Assembly (NCBI RefSeq): GCF_019279795.1 | Contig: NC_056735.1 | Span: forward strand, 1,940,763,455 to 1,940,827,454 | Direction: 5' to 3' | DNA: 64,000 bases | Source of the DNA: Protopterus annectens | Taxonomy: Eukaryota > Chordata > Ceratodontiformes > Protopteridae | Shown: positions 27,160 to 38,345 of the stretch, in pieces | Position numbering within the stretch: position 1 is the first letter of the stretch | How the letters are laid out: every line of letters begins with the position of its first letter | Position numbers and translations under genes: made by a program | Notes under the pieces: model-generated | What the model was told of the DNA's origin: nothing | The model's input: only the letters and a program-made list of their open reading frames with translations | Database searches by the model: none

Positions 27160-27507
27160 ATACATACCAAAAGAAACCTTATAATCAATGACCAACCTTA
27201 TGAGAGATGAGTAAAGGAGGACAATGATGTCCCTGGACCTAGAATCCCTTTTCATGAGCTGTGCAATAGAGAAGGATCTCCTTAGCATGGTGAACACATG
27301 TTGACTGAAGGTTAGGTACTTGTCCACATATGTTCCTAAATCTCAAGCAACTGGGTCTACTCTTAGGGGCATACTATCAATGTGGTAGTTCCCTGAGGTA
27401 CATAGGTTCATAGGTTCATACTAGGCTATCTGCCCGAGGGCATTTATAAGCCTAGCCCATAGTTTTGTGGCTTATGCCACCCCTTTAGTTTGGAGAAACT
27501 ATGCCCA

Positions 27508-30302
27508 TTATTTTACTGTGCCTCTGTCAAGCAGTGACACTGAGGTAACCCCTGGGGTGTATCTGCAGTCTCCCATCCATTGGTCAAGATTCCTCTTGAA
27601 CAAGGCCAGCGAGGTGCTCTGCCTCACATAAACTGGGATTTTGTTCCATAGCATAGAGAGTCTTTGGGTGATGAATCTATCCCTCCAGCACGTCCTATTA
27701 ATAACCATGTTGAGGTTTAAGTCTCCCACCCTTGTGGCTCTGAGGGATCTAGATTTTTTGAGATGAAGCATGTTCATCAAATCTGGGTTTGACATGGCCT
27801 TGTATGTCAGGCATAGGTCACCTCTGAGCAAGCGGTAAGCAACTGAATATAGCTGGAGTTCTTTCAGTTGGGCAGCATAAGACAGATTTTTGAGACCCTT
27901 TATCCTTTTGGTGAGGAACTTTTGTGGCTTCTCCAGCTGCTGCAAGTGTCGGGTCAGATACATTCCGAATGGGGCATTGTACTCGATCATTGGTCTGATG
28001 AGTGTTGAGTATAGGGAGACTATGACTTCCCTTGATCTAGATGTGAATCCCTTCATGATAAGGTGGGCAATGTAGAAGGTCTTCCTAACTACTTTAGCAA
28101 TATGAGTGTCGAATGAAAGGCTACTGTCAACCTGGGTTCCCAGGTCCCTGATAACTTCTTCTGTGATCAGGGGATTGCCACCTATATGGTAGCTAGGGGT
28201 AACCTTATTTTTCCCGAAGGGTATGACTATGCATTTCTTGGCATTTAACTTTAGGCCATGGCTCTGGCACCAGTTATCCGTTTCTGTGAGACCCTTCTGA
28301 AGGATATCTGTGTCGGATGTGTTTTCAACTACGGCGCCCAATTTGCAGTCATCTGCAAACTTTGTCAGCCATAACCCTCCTGTGGTTGCTTGTACTTCAG
28401 AAAAGTAGATGCCAAACAAGAGTGGGCCCAGGACTGAGCCCTGTGGGACACCACTTGTGACAGGCTTTGAGTCTGACATGGCGCCAGCAACTCTGACCCT
28501 GTGGGTTCTGTCACTCAGCCAGTTTGCAACCCATCTTGTAATGTATGGGTTTACATTTAAGTCGATGAGTTTTTCAATGATACCCGAGTGGGGTATTGTA
28601 TCGAAAGCCTTTGCCAGGTCTAGGTAGGCTGTATGGACTGCCTTACCCTAGTCAATGGCCTTGGTGACTGTTTTGAAAAAGTAAACCAAGTTTAAAAGGC
28701 ATGATCTGCCTTTGACAAAGCCAAACTGGGTTGGATCCAAGGTCTGCAAATTCCCTATGTCTTTATTTATGAGATCCATTATGATCCTCTCCATGGCTTT
28801 GCAGATAAGGCTTGTCAAGCTAATGGGACGGTAATTTCCAGGGTCGGTGGAGGCACCGCCTTTGTGGAGTGGGACCACAGTCGCTGTGCGCCACTCCCTG
28901 GGTACGTATCCGGAGGTGAGACTAAGATTAAACAGCTGTCCTAACTGTTGGTTTAATTCGTCATTGAGGTAATGGAGCACACAGCCGGGGACACCATCAG
29001 GTCCCATGGATGCAGTGTTCTTTGCCTTGGAGAGAGCAGTTCTCACCTGGGCGTTAGAGATGTTTGGGGGGCTACAATCATTTGGTATAGATATCTTTCC
29101 TTTAGGGGGGGAGGGGAGAAGTTTGCACTGAACCTGTCAGCCAGTATGTTGGCAATGTCTGTAGGATCAGTAATCTTCACATCATTTTGAACTAATTCTG
29201 AGCATATTTGGGAGTTTCCTCCTAGGTTTCTGACATAGATAAAAAATGCCTTATGGTTGTCTTTAGAGTCCTTAGCTATTTTTTTCTCAAAATTAGCTTT
29301 GGGTGTTTTTATGAGAGCTCTTAGCTTTTTACTTATAGTGATCAGCGGTGTCTTACCTTTTAAGGATTTTGCTCTATCTTGTAGTAGCTTTCTCCTTTTG
29401 TTGTAGAGTTTGTTTATGGCTGGGGTCCACCAGACTGGACGCTTGCCTTTGGTACAAAGAGTCTTTGTTTTGCTTGGGATTGCCTGATCCATGCAGCCCT
29501 GCAGGTGCTGGTAGAAGGCATTTGTAAGTGATTCAGCGGTTTGAGTAATGTTTACCGCTGGCTCAGGGGCCTTAAAGGAGACCACACTAGTCTTTAGAAG
29601 TGTGAAGTCGGCTTTCGAGAAGTTCTTTACTGTGGTCTTTTTCATTTCGGGTGGGGGCGGGATGAGGACCTCCAGCGAGATTAGTTTGTGATCTAATCTC
29701 ACCAGTGAGGGGTATACTTCTGGCGTTGAACATTGTGCTCCCATGTTCGTGATGATGAGATCAAGTATGTTTTCTCCTCTTGTGGGGATGGTGACTAGTT
29801 GTTCCATGGCATTTGAGTTTATGAATTCCAGGAACTTTTGGGCTAGGGTGTTTGGGCTTGAGTACTGTTCCCAGTCTATATTAGGGTAGTTGAAGTCACC
29901 TAGTATGATGGTGTTCGGAGATACATTTATCCCCTCCAGTGTTTTCAGGAAGGCCATATGAGGTTCCTGAGTTTGCGAGGGTGGCCTGTAACATGCTACA
30001 AATTGCAGAGCAGTCTTGCCTATGGTTAATTGCACCTGGATGGTTTCCGATGCATCGTGCGTTGCCACCAATCTTGAGGTGTGGGTGTCCTTGATGAATA
30101 TGGATACCCCTCCTCCTTTCTTGGTATTGTCCGGGTTTTGGGGCTGGAACGCATGATATGAGGTAAAACCTAATAGTGCTGGGGTGCTCTCAGGAGCCTT
30201 GAACCAGGTTTCTGTCACAGCACAGACATCGATGTTCTCCATACTGAGAAGGGCCTCGAGTGCGTGCATCTTGAGGTTGAGACTTCTGGCATTGAGCAGC
30301 AT
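27508..30302 (-). pseudogene. CR1 ORF2: endonuclease-RT with one frameshift and one stop
   Basis: It starts MLLNARSLNLKMHALEALL at 30302. The APE endonuclease has AVTETWF, ILGDFNYPNIDW and VRLDHKLISL; the usual SDH triad is LDH here, so the serine is changed. RT follows with MGPDGVPGCVL, LHKGG, NYRPISLTS, QFGFVKGRS, TSGVPQGSVLGPLLFGIYF and KFADDCKLGA near 28340-28360. The tail ends QWMGDCRYTPGVTSVSLLDR. A frameshift lies near 29100, at a run of seven G (29104-29110). A TAG at 28648-28650 replaces a codon that reads GAG (Glu) in the copy at 56826-57974. Two small lesions in about 930 codons mean this copy was active not long ago. Confidence 0.92.
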
Positions 30303-30330
30303 TACCCTTAGTTTTTTTCTTTGTTGTGTT

Positions 30331-30870
30331 CTAGGGTGGTAGGTTTAGAATTTGAGCCTTGCCTAAAAAAGGCACTATGGGGGTGGCAAGAGCCTTTGCC
30401 AATATCCGGAATCCCAGGGGTGACAAGTGCAAGCCGTCCCTTGCGAAGCAGCGTGGCTTGTCCAGCATGTCATCCCAGGCAGACAGACATTGGATCCCCT
30501 TTGAATGACACCAGAGTTTAAGCCAATTGTTAAAGCTGATCATCTTGTCTTTGTATTGTGGCATCATTCTTGGTGAAGGTAGGATACTGCTCAAGGTCAG
30601 GGTCATACCTGCTTGGGCTACAAAATCAGAGAGCTCCTCCATGTCCCTTTTCATGTAGTCCAAGGAGGTACGTCTCAGGTCGTTAACACCAGCGTGGACA
30701 ATGATTGAGTCGTACTTGTACCTGCTGTTGAGAGACCTGAGTGCATGCGTTATGTGGCGGATTCTAGCACCCGACAGGCAGCTTACTGTGACCTTCTCCT
30801 TACTCAGTCTGGTGAGCGGGACATCAGTGTGTCTGACTATGGAGTCACCAATGACTAGTGTGTCTGGCAT
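30331..30870 (-). CDS. CR1 ORF1: SGNH/GDSL esterase domain, N-terminally truncated
   Basis: About 179 residues from the ATG at 30870; the true ORF1 start lies upstream and is lost by 5' truncation. SGNH hydrolase blocks are visible: TLVIGDSIV with the nucleophile serine near residue 9, IVHAGVNDL (GxND block), and CFARDGLHLSPLG with the DxxH catalytic pair near the C-terminus. CR1 and related LINEs encode such an esterase in ORF1; its exact role in retrotransposition is unsettled, though lipid or membrane contact has been proposed. The stop lies 28 nt before the ORF2 ATG. All catalytic positions are intact, unlike the copy at 59472-60309. Confidence 0.88.
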   Translation of the reverse strand: MPDTLVIGDSIVRHTDVPLTRLSKEKVTVSCLSGARIRHITHALRSLNSRYKYDSIIVHAGVNDLRRTSLDYMKRDMEELSDFVAQAGMTLTLSSILPSPRMMPQYKDKMISFNNWLKLWCHSKGIQCLSAWDDMLDKPRCFARDGLHLSPLGFRILAKALATPIVPFLGKAQILNLPP

Positions 30871-31745
30871 TGTGTTTGGCCTTAAGGGCTGTGACTGCTT
30901 GACACTCTGACTTTGTAAAGAATAAGATAATGTATTTTTGGCTTTTAGCTTTCATCCATGATCCTGGCATCCACTTTTTGCTTGGGAAAAAACTTTCTGC
31001 AGGATGAGTAATACTTTTGAGTATTTCATAACTGCTCCTAACTTTAAGGCATCTGCAGACTTAATCATCCAAAGTCCTTTGATATTGGCTGTTACTTCAG
31101 CTTAGCAGATACCAAATAGGAGAGGTCCAAGCTCCAAGCCCTGGGGGACTCTACTGGGACTCTTAATTTTGCTGAGGCAGCATCCCCTATATTGACTTCC
31201 TGTTTTTTGCCTGTAACCATTTGGCAATCCAGTGGGTGACAGAGGGGTTTATTTATGGTGTACTTAGCTTTTCTACTATGCCTGAGTGGGTGATTGTATC
31301 AAAAGCTTTGACCAGCTTGAGGTAGGCAGTATAAACTATTTTAGCTTTGTCCATTGCTTTGGTATCTTTTTCAAAAAAGTCCACCAGATCAAGTAAGCAT
31401 GACCTCCATTTTATAAACCTAAAGTGAGATGGCCCCAGTGTTTGGATGTTCCCTATCTCCTTATTAATTTCATAATAAGTCTACATAGCTTTGTATATGA
31501 GGTTGGTCATACTTATGGGTCTCTAATTGCCTTGGTCTGTGAAAAACTCCTCCCCTTGTACCGGAGGGTGACCGTTGCTGCTCTCCATTCACTTAATACA
31601 AAACCTGTAAGGAGGCTGAGGTTGAACAGTTCTGTTATGGGCATGGATAAATCATGCTTCTTGTTATTCAGGATGCATCCAGGGATATTGAAAGGACTCA
31701 GTGATGCAGTGTTTTTTGCTTTTGATAGTGTTTTTAGGAGCTAGT

Positions 31746-32169
31746 CTGAGCAGTCAAAGTAGATGTCTGCAGCTACTCCTCCTCTGTTGACCTGAGGAAA
31801 CAGTTCCAGCTAATATACTGCACAGGCTGCATAGGAGCTGTCACTGTCCAGCAACTATCATCCATGCCCGAAGTTCATCCTTGAAAGGACCGAGAGTGCA
31901 CAGTCAAAGTAAATATGCATGTGTAATGCTATAACTTTAACATAAGCTAAGACTTACAGATTGTAGAATCAGACTACAGGGACGACTGGGTGTCCATGAA
32001 CACTCACCTGAAGAAGGTAGCTGTATTGCTATGCACTTGAGGACATGGCTCATAGGACCCCAATAATACCTATACCATTGATATACAGTACAACCCATAT
32101 TAATGGATAATCAATTTAACTGTTGTTTTTGTAGTCCAAAATAACTGGTAATATATAGCTTGAGAAACT
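31746..32169. other. Unassigned stretch between CR1 and L2-like blocks
   Basis: It lies where about 300 bp of CR1 copy 3 should be. There is no coding frame and no match to other repeats in the window. It could be leader sequence of the L2-like element or filler from a deletion. Confidence 0.4.
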
Positions 32170-35100
32170 AGCTGAAACAGGACAAACTATTTGCTTTGCT
32201 TTCATTTTCAGGCTGCTCCTTCTTCCTTTACTACAGTATCCTGCAGTTAACTCTCCAAATACTTCACCTCACATGTAAATCTCTGCTTAGTCCTCCTGGG
32301 CCTGTGTACTGTTCCTGTAAATCTCCTTTTCTCTCTTCTCATCTTCTGTTTTACACTATGGGTCCCACTCCATTCGCCATTACTATGATCAAGCTCACTC
32401 CTCTTGCCTGCCCTACACCAGTTTCCACACACTTATTCCTACAATACATTTAAAATATCCAAACTCCACCCCTACACTTCTTCCAGCCTATTTCTGCATC
32501 AAAACAATCAGAACATAACACAGTCACACTTGTCCTACAATTAGCATCTCTGACTCATTTCCTTAAACTGCTGCTACCCTGCTTGCCCTTCAGACGTTTT
32601 ACTGCTATAACTATAACTACCCTTGCCTAATAGCTTTTTGCAGTGCAAACTAATATGTTCAACATCTATTTTACATGTTATCCAAAATGAGTCTGACTCA
32701 GACCCTACTAGTGTACATATTTACACTCTTTAACAACTACCATACCTCCGACATAAATTGAATGAATAATCCTACAAACCCATACTCATTACATCATGAA
32801 ATACCAAGTGTAAATCACCATAGCACTCACACTGTACCAGCAAACTTCTTAGATTTTTTTCAGTTACACGTATCTTAAATCTATGTATGTTACTATAGAA
32901 AATCTAGTAAAAATAAAGCAAAAATGCATTTGGCTACTTACTTTCCTTTATAAAATATCCACACAAAAAATCAGTGGAGACATTTACCCAAACCCTGGCC
33001 TCACAGAACAGCACAACCCCCACACTAACAACATAGTATTAAATTAACCATTATCTTTTCCTCTCCCATTCCCCAATTCCAGCCTTCTTTTCCTAAATAT
33101 CAATCTTATAAGCATCTGCAATAAAATCCAGGACATACATGCTTGAATTACCACATATTCCCCAGACATAATCATAGCTACAGAAACATGGCAGAAAAAA
33201 AGACATAAATGACAAGGAAGTTACCCCACGTGACTTGAATATAATTAGGCCTGACATGAAAAATAAGCAGACAGGTGGAATACCTGTTCTCTACAAGAAT
33301 TCCCTAAATATATCCTCTTACACACAGGAGATAGCACACTTTAATAAAGCAAAACTACATATATCACATCTCAAAACCAATAATAGGAATAGCAGGCATA
33401 TGTATCCCACCAGGTAAAAACATTACCACTGTAGAAAATATCCTATACTGGATATCCCACCATATGCAACTTGAATTAATAATGAAGGAGACCTAAGTAT
33501 AGACTGGCTGCTTATTAAAAGCAACACTCCATAATGATTCCAATAATATGTACAAATTTACGCAATTAATTACATCAGTTAACAGAGTCCTCAAAAGTAC
33601 TGCTAGGCGATCGACCTTAGAATAGATTCTTACTAATAGAGTTAACAAAATCAGGGCAGCTGGTAGCCTTCTAGACAGCCTAAGTTACCATCAATATACT
33701 TACAATCTCAGAAGTTGCAGTATCCAAGATAAATTTATAATTTGCAACAAAGCTTGTAACATAACAAATGTTGAGAGACCCACTTTTATCAAATCTGCAA
33801 GAGAATATAACTTGGAAATACTAAAAACCTATGCCCTTTGACTTGGCTGTCTCTCTATTCAATGAGTTATTCCTAAAAATTGTCAGTAATCTTGTCCCAG
33901 TAGCTTCTAAAATTGTCAACTCCAATCCTGCACCATGGCTTAGAAAAGAAACTAAGAAATTGATGCTATAGCATGACAAAGCCCAGAAAGAGTGGTTCAA
34001 AAATAGAACATAAAGTACATTTCAACATTTTACTCAACTAAAGAATATGATAAAATACTATATAAAACATGACAAGCAAACATATTATAACATCCTCCAA
34101 AATAAACACCAAAGCCACCCAAAACTCTTCTGGACATCCATGCACAAACTTTTACATCCGGGTCAAATTATCAACCCCACCCCTACATCCAACAATAATA
34201 CTGATTCAATTCCCACACAGGTTGGCAACTATTTTATACAGACTATATCATCCCTCACAAACAATAAATCATCCACTACCTTCTCAGTAGCAGCAACCTC
34301 TGTTAAATATCCTCAGGTGACTTCAGCCCAGTACTTACCTCCACCATTAAAAAAATGTCTACATAAGCTAAAACCAACAATCTTAGCTGTTGACCAACTC
34401 CCCCCAGACTACTTAAAAATGGTTGCAGATGTGATTACTTTTCCAGTCTGTATATTGATAAATAGATCTATATACGAAAAATACATTCTTTCCATCTTGA
34501 AAAAATCCATTATTGTTATTCCTTTATACAAAGGTGGTACATGTACAGAGTTTAATAATGACAGGCCCATTGCAATCCCCCTCACCCCATCAATAATACT
34601 TGAGAACTGCATTCATGCTCAGTTTCTACATCACCTAAATTCAAATAATCTGCTGTTGGAAACACAGCATGGTTTCAGACCCCACCACAGTTCAACCACT
34701 ACTCTGCTTCACTTCACCAATACTATAAACCAGCATAGGAACAATGGTAACCTAGTGTCAACTGTGTTCCTATAATTATCCAAAGATTTTGACACTATAT
34801 CACATTGGTATTTACTTGATGAACTCTGTTCTATAGGTACCCCTCAATCCTCCTCTGAATACTTCCTTAGTTATCTATCTGGAAGGGAATAAGCAGTCAA
34901 ATGGCAATGGGGCTTCTTTTCCTCTCTTCCAGTTAACATAGGTGTCCCTCAGGACAATATACTAGGACCTCTGCTCTTTAATATTTTTATAAACAAGCTT
35001 CACACTGCCATGCACCAAGAAAATATAGTACAATATGCAGATGATTCAACTTTAATATACACAGCCCCCATAATGTCCAGTCTGCAAGAAATCACCCACA

Positions 35101-36690
35101 TTTATTTTTCGTTAATTGAAACCTGGCTGAAAAATTCAAATCTACTCCTTAATCCCAATAAAACACAATTGATGCTTTTTACTCCAAGATATTATATTCA
35201 TCACAAGCAATCATTCTTGGTTACATCTGCAAATAATACTAAAATTGAGGTAGTACCAAAGACTAATTTAATTGGCATCGCAATAGACTGAAAACTATGT
35301 TGACTAAATTTAAGATTGTAAACAATTAAAATGATCTACCAGGAACTTGGCTCCCTTTACAGGGCAAACCAGTACCTTACAGACCCACCAAGATAAATCC
35401 TATCCATATCTTATTTGCTTCCAACCCTCTTATATGCTTCACCAGTCTTGACAAACCAAAGCTCTACACTAAAATCCAAACTATCTTCCTGTTACAACAA
35501 AAGTAGGCAAATTTGCTACCATGTCTGCACACTGAGCTCACCACTGCTAAGCCTTAAAGTGGCTAACCTGGCTAGAGCCTACCAGCTACATAACATAATC
35601 TCAGCTCATTATAGCATGCAAACTGACACATTATCCTGGACAATTTCCTGCATTAAAAAACATATTGTTGCTCTACACCTCACAAGGGACCTCCATTCTG
35701 ATGATAAATTTCTACTAAGTACTACTAAAGCAAATAATTTACTGAAGGACTCACTGTACTCCTGTTACATCTCAAAACTCTGGAACACCATCCCTACACA
35801 AGTAAAAATGATTAACAAACTGCTAAGTTATAAAACCTAAGAAACAATGCCTTACCAATCCTGGTTATGCTCGTATTCATCACAAGGTTGAGACCTCTAG
35901 TGAAAGCACAAACTTCTTATTGCTTATCAATAACCTTTTGCTCTCCTCTACCTAAAGCAGTACACCCCTAACAACTTCCCCTTCCGCACTTGAATCAATG
36001 CATTCATTTCAACACCCCCTTAAACAACAGTTCTCCTCTTGCTCATTTTTAACTGCTCCCATCCACTGCTCTACCCCTCTCATGCATCCCCTGTATGCCT
36101 AAGTTATAAACCTTCTAGGTACACTGATTTGGAACAAGCAGCCTAAACAGAACTAATCCTATGCCTGCTCTGTCAGTCATGCTATTACCACTATGCTCCT
36201 ATACACTGCTAATATTGACCCTCCCCTTTTACATAATTTTATAACTTCATTATATCTCTTGAACTTTTTACAAACATATGCAATACTAAAATCTTACTTC
36301 CTATGTAATTTTATAACTTACTTCATTACATATATTGAACTCTTTGCAAGCCTTTTTTACCGGTGCAAGAACACAACTTCTTTACAATAATGTTTTCCCT
36401 TTTGCGTTATCAGTCCATTTACTTCTTCAATATTTTACAGCTGTAAAAAACTGTAAAAACCTTTAAATGTTGATATACTTTTCTTGTATATACTTGTCTT
36501 GCAATTATGTTTGTTGTTGTATGGGAAATGTAAATTTTGCTTTTCTGAGAACTCTTTGAAATTCACTTGTTAATATACATGTACTGTTGTGGAGCTTTTT
36601 CCCCAGGTCCTCAGCTGAAAATTGGATCTTCCCTGTCAGAATTTCCCAGTCAATAAAAACTAATAAATAAATAATAAATACATTCTTGGT
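32170..36690 (+). mobile_element. L2-like LINE, near full-length, decayed (copy B)
   Basis: A C/T-rich leader (about 32170-33090) precedes an endonuclease start reading NLISICNKIQDIHA and IIIATETWQ at 33090-33200. RT frames follow at 34047-34775, 35010-35291 and 35415-35840. The 3' tail at 36590-36682 has CTCAGCTGAAAATTGG, TTTCCCAGTC and AATAAATAAATAATAAATA. It sits between two blocks of CR1 copy 3, so it is younger than that copy. The 5' boundary is uncertain by several hundred bases; 31746-32170 may belong to it or to another element. No TSD was found. Confidence 0.8.
34047..35840 (+). pseudogene. Reverse transcriptase of L2-like copy B
   Basis: The fingers encode KPTILAVDQLPPDYLKMVAD and NDRPIAIPLT. 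Then GFRPHHSSTTTLL lies near 34670-34715, followed by LVSTVFL, a stop and SKDFDTISHW, and GVPQDNILGPLLFNIF near 34940-34990. The catalytic box VQYADDSTLIYT falls near 35028-35060 and is followed by NPNKTQLMLF. The C-terminal thumb at 35415-35840 ends SKLWNTIPTQVK. At least three stops or frameshifts interrupt it. The YADD aspartates remain. Confidence 0.85.
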
Positions 36691-36699
36691 ATTCCACAT

Positions 36700-38345
36700 C
36701 TTACTTAGGGCCAAGACTCTCTTGCTTGTATTGTATAGTCAGTTGATATTATAGTTATATAGGGAGGTTTGTTTCTAAGGTTTGCCCTGGGATTGTTTGT
36801 GCAGGGAACAGCTACATCTATGCAGCTGTTACATGCTAGCACAGTTTGGTAATGTGCATTTTCACATATGCAGCAGAGTTCTCTGGGTTTGTTGTGGATT
36901 TAAAGCTTGCTAATTTGTCAGTTAGGAATTAGTTTGTCTTTCAGAAATTTCTAAAGAAACCAGGGTAAAATGGAGCTCTGAATTCAATTTTATTTTGAAG
37001 GAGATGGCTTTATGATCAGAGCTACCAAGGGACAATGATACACAAGGGATTGTGCAAGATACTCCCATATTAGCAATGACAAAGTCTCAGAAGTTTTTCC
37101 TGCTAGCGGGTAATCTGATTAACTGTTTCAGGGCATTTCTTTTAACTAAGTTCGCTTTGTACTTGTGTATTAGTAGTAGTCTTGGTTTTTCAGTCTCTAG
37201 TTAAGTAGTTTAAAATCGCCTAGGAAAATGATATTGGGTTTAATACTGAAAGACTCTAGTTCTTTAGATAGCAGTTGTGAATTTTTTGGTCATTGAGAGA
37301 GTTCTATAGATAGCTAATCTATGAACTTTGCTAGCCTTGATGTGATTCACTCATAAATGAAGCTGAGACACTGTCACTTTTTTGCCCCTCCTGTGCAGTG
37401 GCTATAGCTCTGCACATCCGGTATACCATGTTTCAATCACTACACAGAGTTATATATCCTTTAGGGTGAGAAGGCCTTTTTGGGAATGGAGTTTCTTGTT
37501 TAGGCTCCTAGCATTTATTAGTAACATCTTTATATTTTCTTTTGCTTGGTATGTTAGTAGGGTTATCTGTTTGGCATTGCCTAAAAAAAGGCAGTAGAGA
37601 ATGCCTTTGCCAATATTAGAAAACACAGAAGGCACAACTGCAGGCCACTCCTGGTGAAAGAGCATGGCCTGTCAATTATATCCTTCCAGATATTGGATCC
37701 CCTTTGAATAATGCTAAAAACTAAGCCAGATCGTAAAGTCAATTAATTTTTGCTCACATTGCAGCTTCATTCTTGGAGAAGGTAGAATGCTTCTCAGTGC
37801 TAGGCTCATCCCTGCCTAGGACACATAGTCCAAGAGATCCATCATGTCTATATTTATATATTCCAATAAGGTATGACTCAAGCCATTGACACCTACATGT
37901 ACAATGACAGAGTCATACCTGTACATGTTGTTTAGAGACTTGAGTGCATGTGCACTCTGTTGCATCCTGGGACCAAACAAACATCTAACTGTCTCTCTTT
38001 CCTTACTCGTCCTGGTAAGCAGTACATCTTGTATGTTTTAAAATGGAGACACTGATATCTAGAATGTTTGGCTGAGTAGATTCCAGCCTTATGGGCTCAG
38101 CATCCATAAATTTGGGACATCTTGTGCAATGTGTCATGGTAGGTTTAGCAGGCTGAGAGTGTTCCCAAGGGTGCTTAGTGCTGCATTGCATTCCAGAGGG
38201 CTTTCAGAGTTAAGCAAGTTAATCTTTGTAGCCTCAGCATAAGATGGGTCATGTGTTTTATGTTGGTCATAGTGAGGTGTGGTGTGTGATGTACTTCTGA
38301 CAATTTTGATGTGTCAGTTTTCTGTGTGTGAGATTTTTACCTCCA
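36700..38345 (-). pseudogene. CR1 copy 3: endonuclease and esterase ORF1 remnants
   Basis: Minus-strand sequence collinear with copies 1 and 2. Degraded endonuclease frames include MLLINARSLNKKLHSQKGLL near 37450-37560. Upstream, 37560-38190 corresponds to the esterase ORF1, with PNILDISVSILKHT near 38040-38080 where intact copies have TLVIGDSIVRHT. The serine nucleophile motif is damaged. Sequence parallel to the ORF1 N-terminal region of the copy at 56432-60600 fades near 38345. Confidence 0.75.

Larger units (their letters stand above)
27400..30917 (-). mobile_element. Young CR1 LINE, 5'-truncated in ORF1 (copy 1)
   Basis: The element lies on the minus strand within CR1 copy 3. Its 3' end (27403-27420) has two octamer units of AGGTTCAT, the complement of the ATGAACCT repeats expected at a CR1 terminus. 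Next inward comes the ACTAGGCTATCTGCCC block shared with copies 2 and 3. ORF2 has only one frameshift and one nonsense codon, so the copy is recent. It lacks the start of ORF1 and all of the 5' UTR, which fits the usual 5' truncation. Older CR1 sequence resumes within about 15 bp on either side. Confidence 0.92.
25913..38345 (-). mobile_element. Old CR1 LINE, split by three later insertions (copy 3)
   Basis: Four collinear minus-strand blocks make one copy. The 3' end is 25913-26548, where ATAGGTTAGTGTTAGGCTA matches the CR1 3' end and 26117-26371 encodes INRIVWRERCIMQRK. RT C-terminal sequence lies at 27154-27399. RT core and upstream sequence lies at 30918-31745 (a DGCKVDAR-like coding remnant). 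36700-38345 holds the endonuclease and the esterase-type ORF1. The blocks are separated by a foldback element, a younger CR1 and an L2-like LINE. About 300 bp between the RT and endonuclease blocks is missing. Many stops and frameshifts mark it as the oldest element here. Confidence 0.85.
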
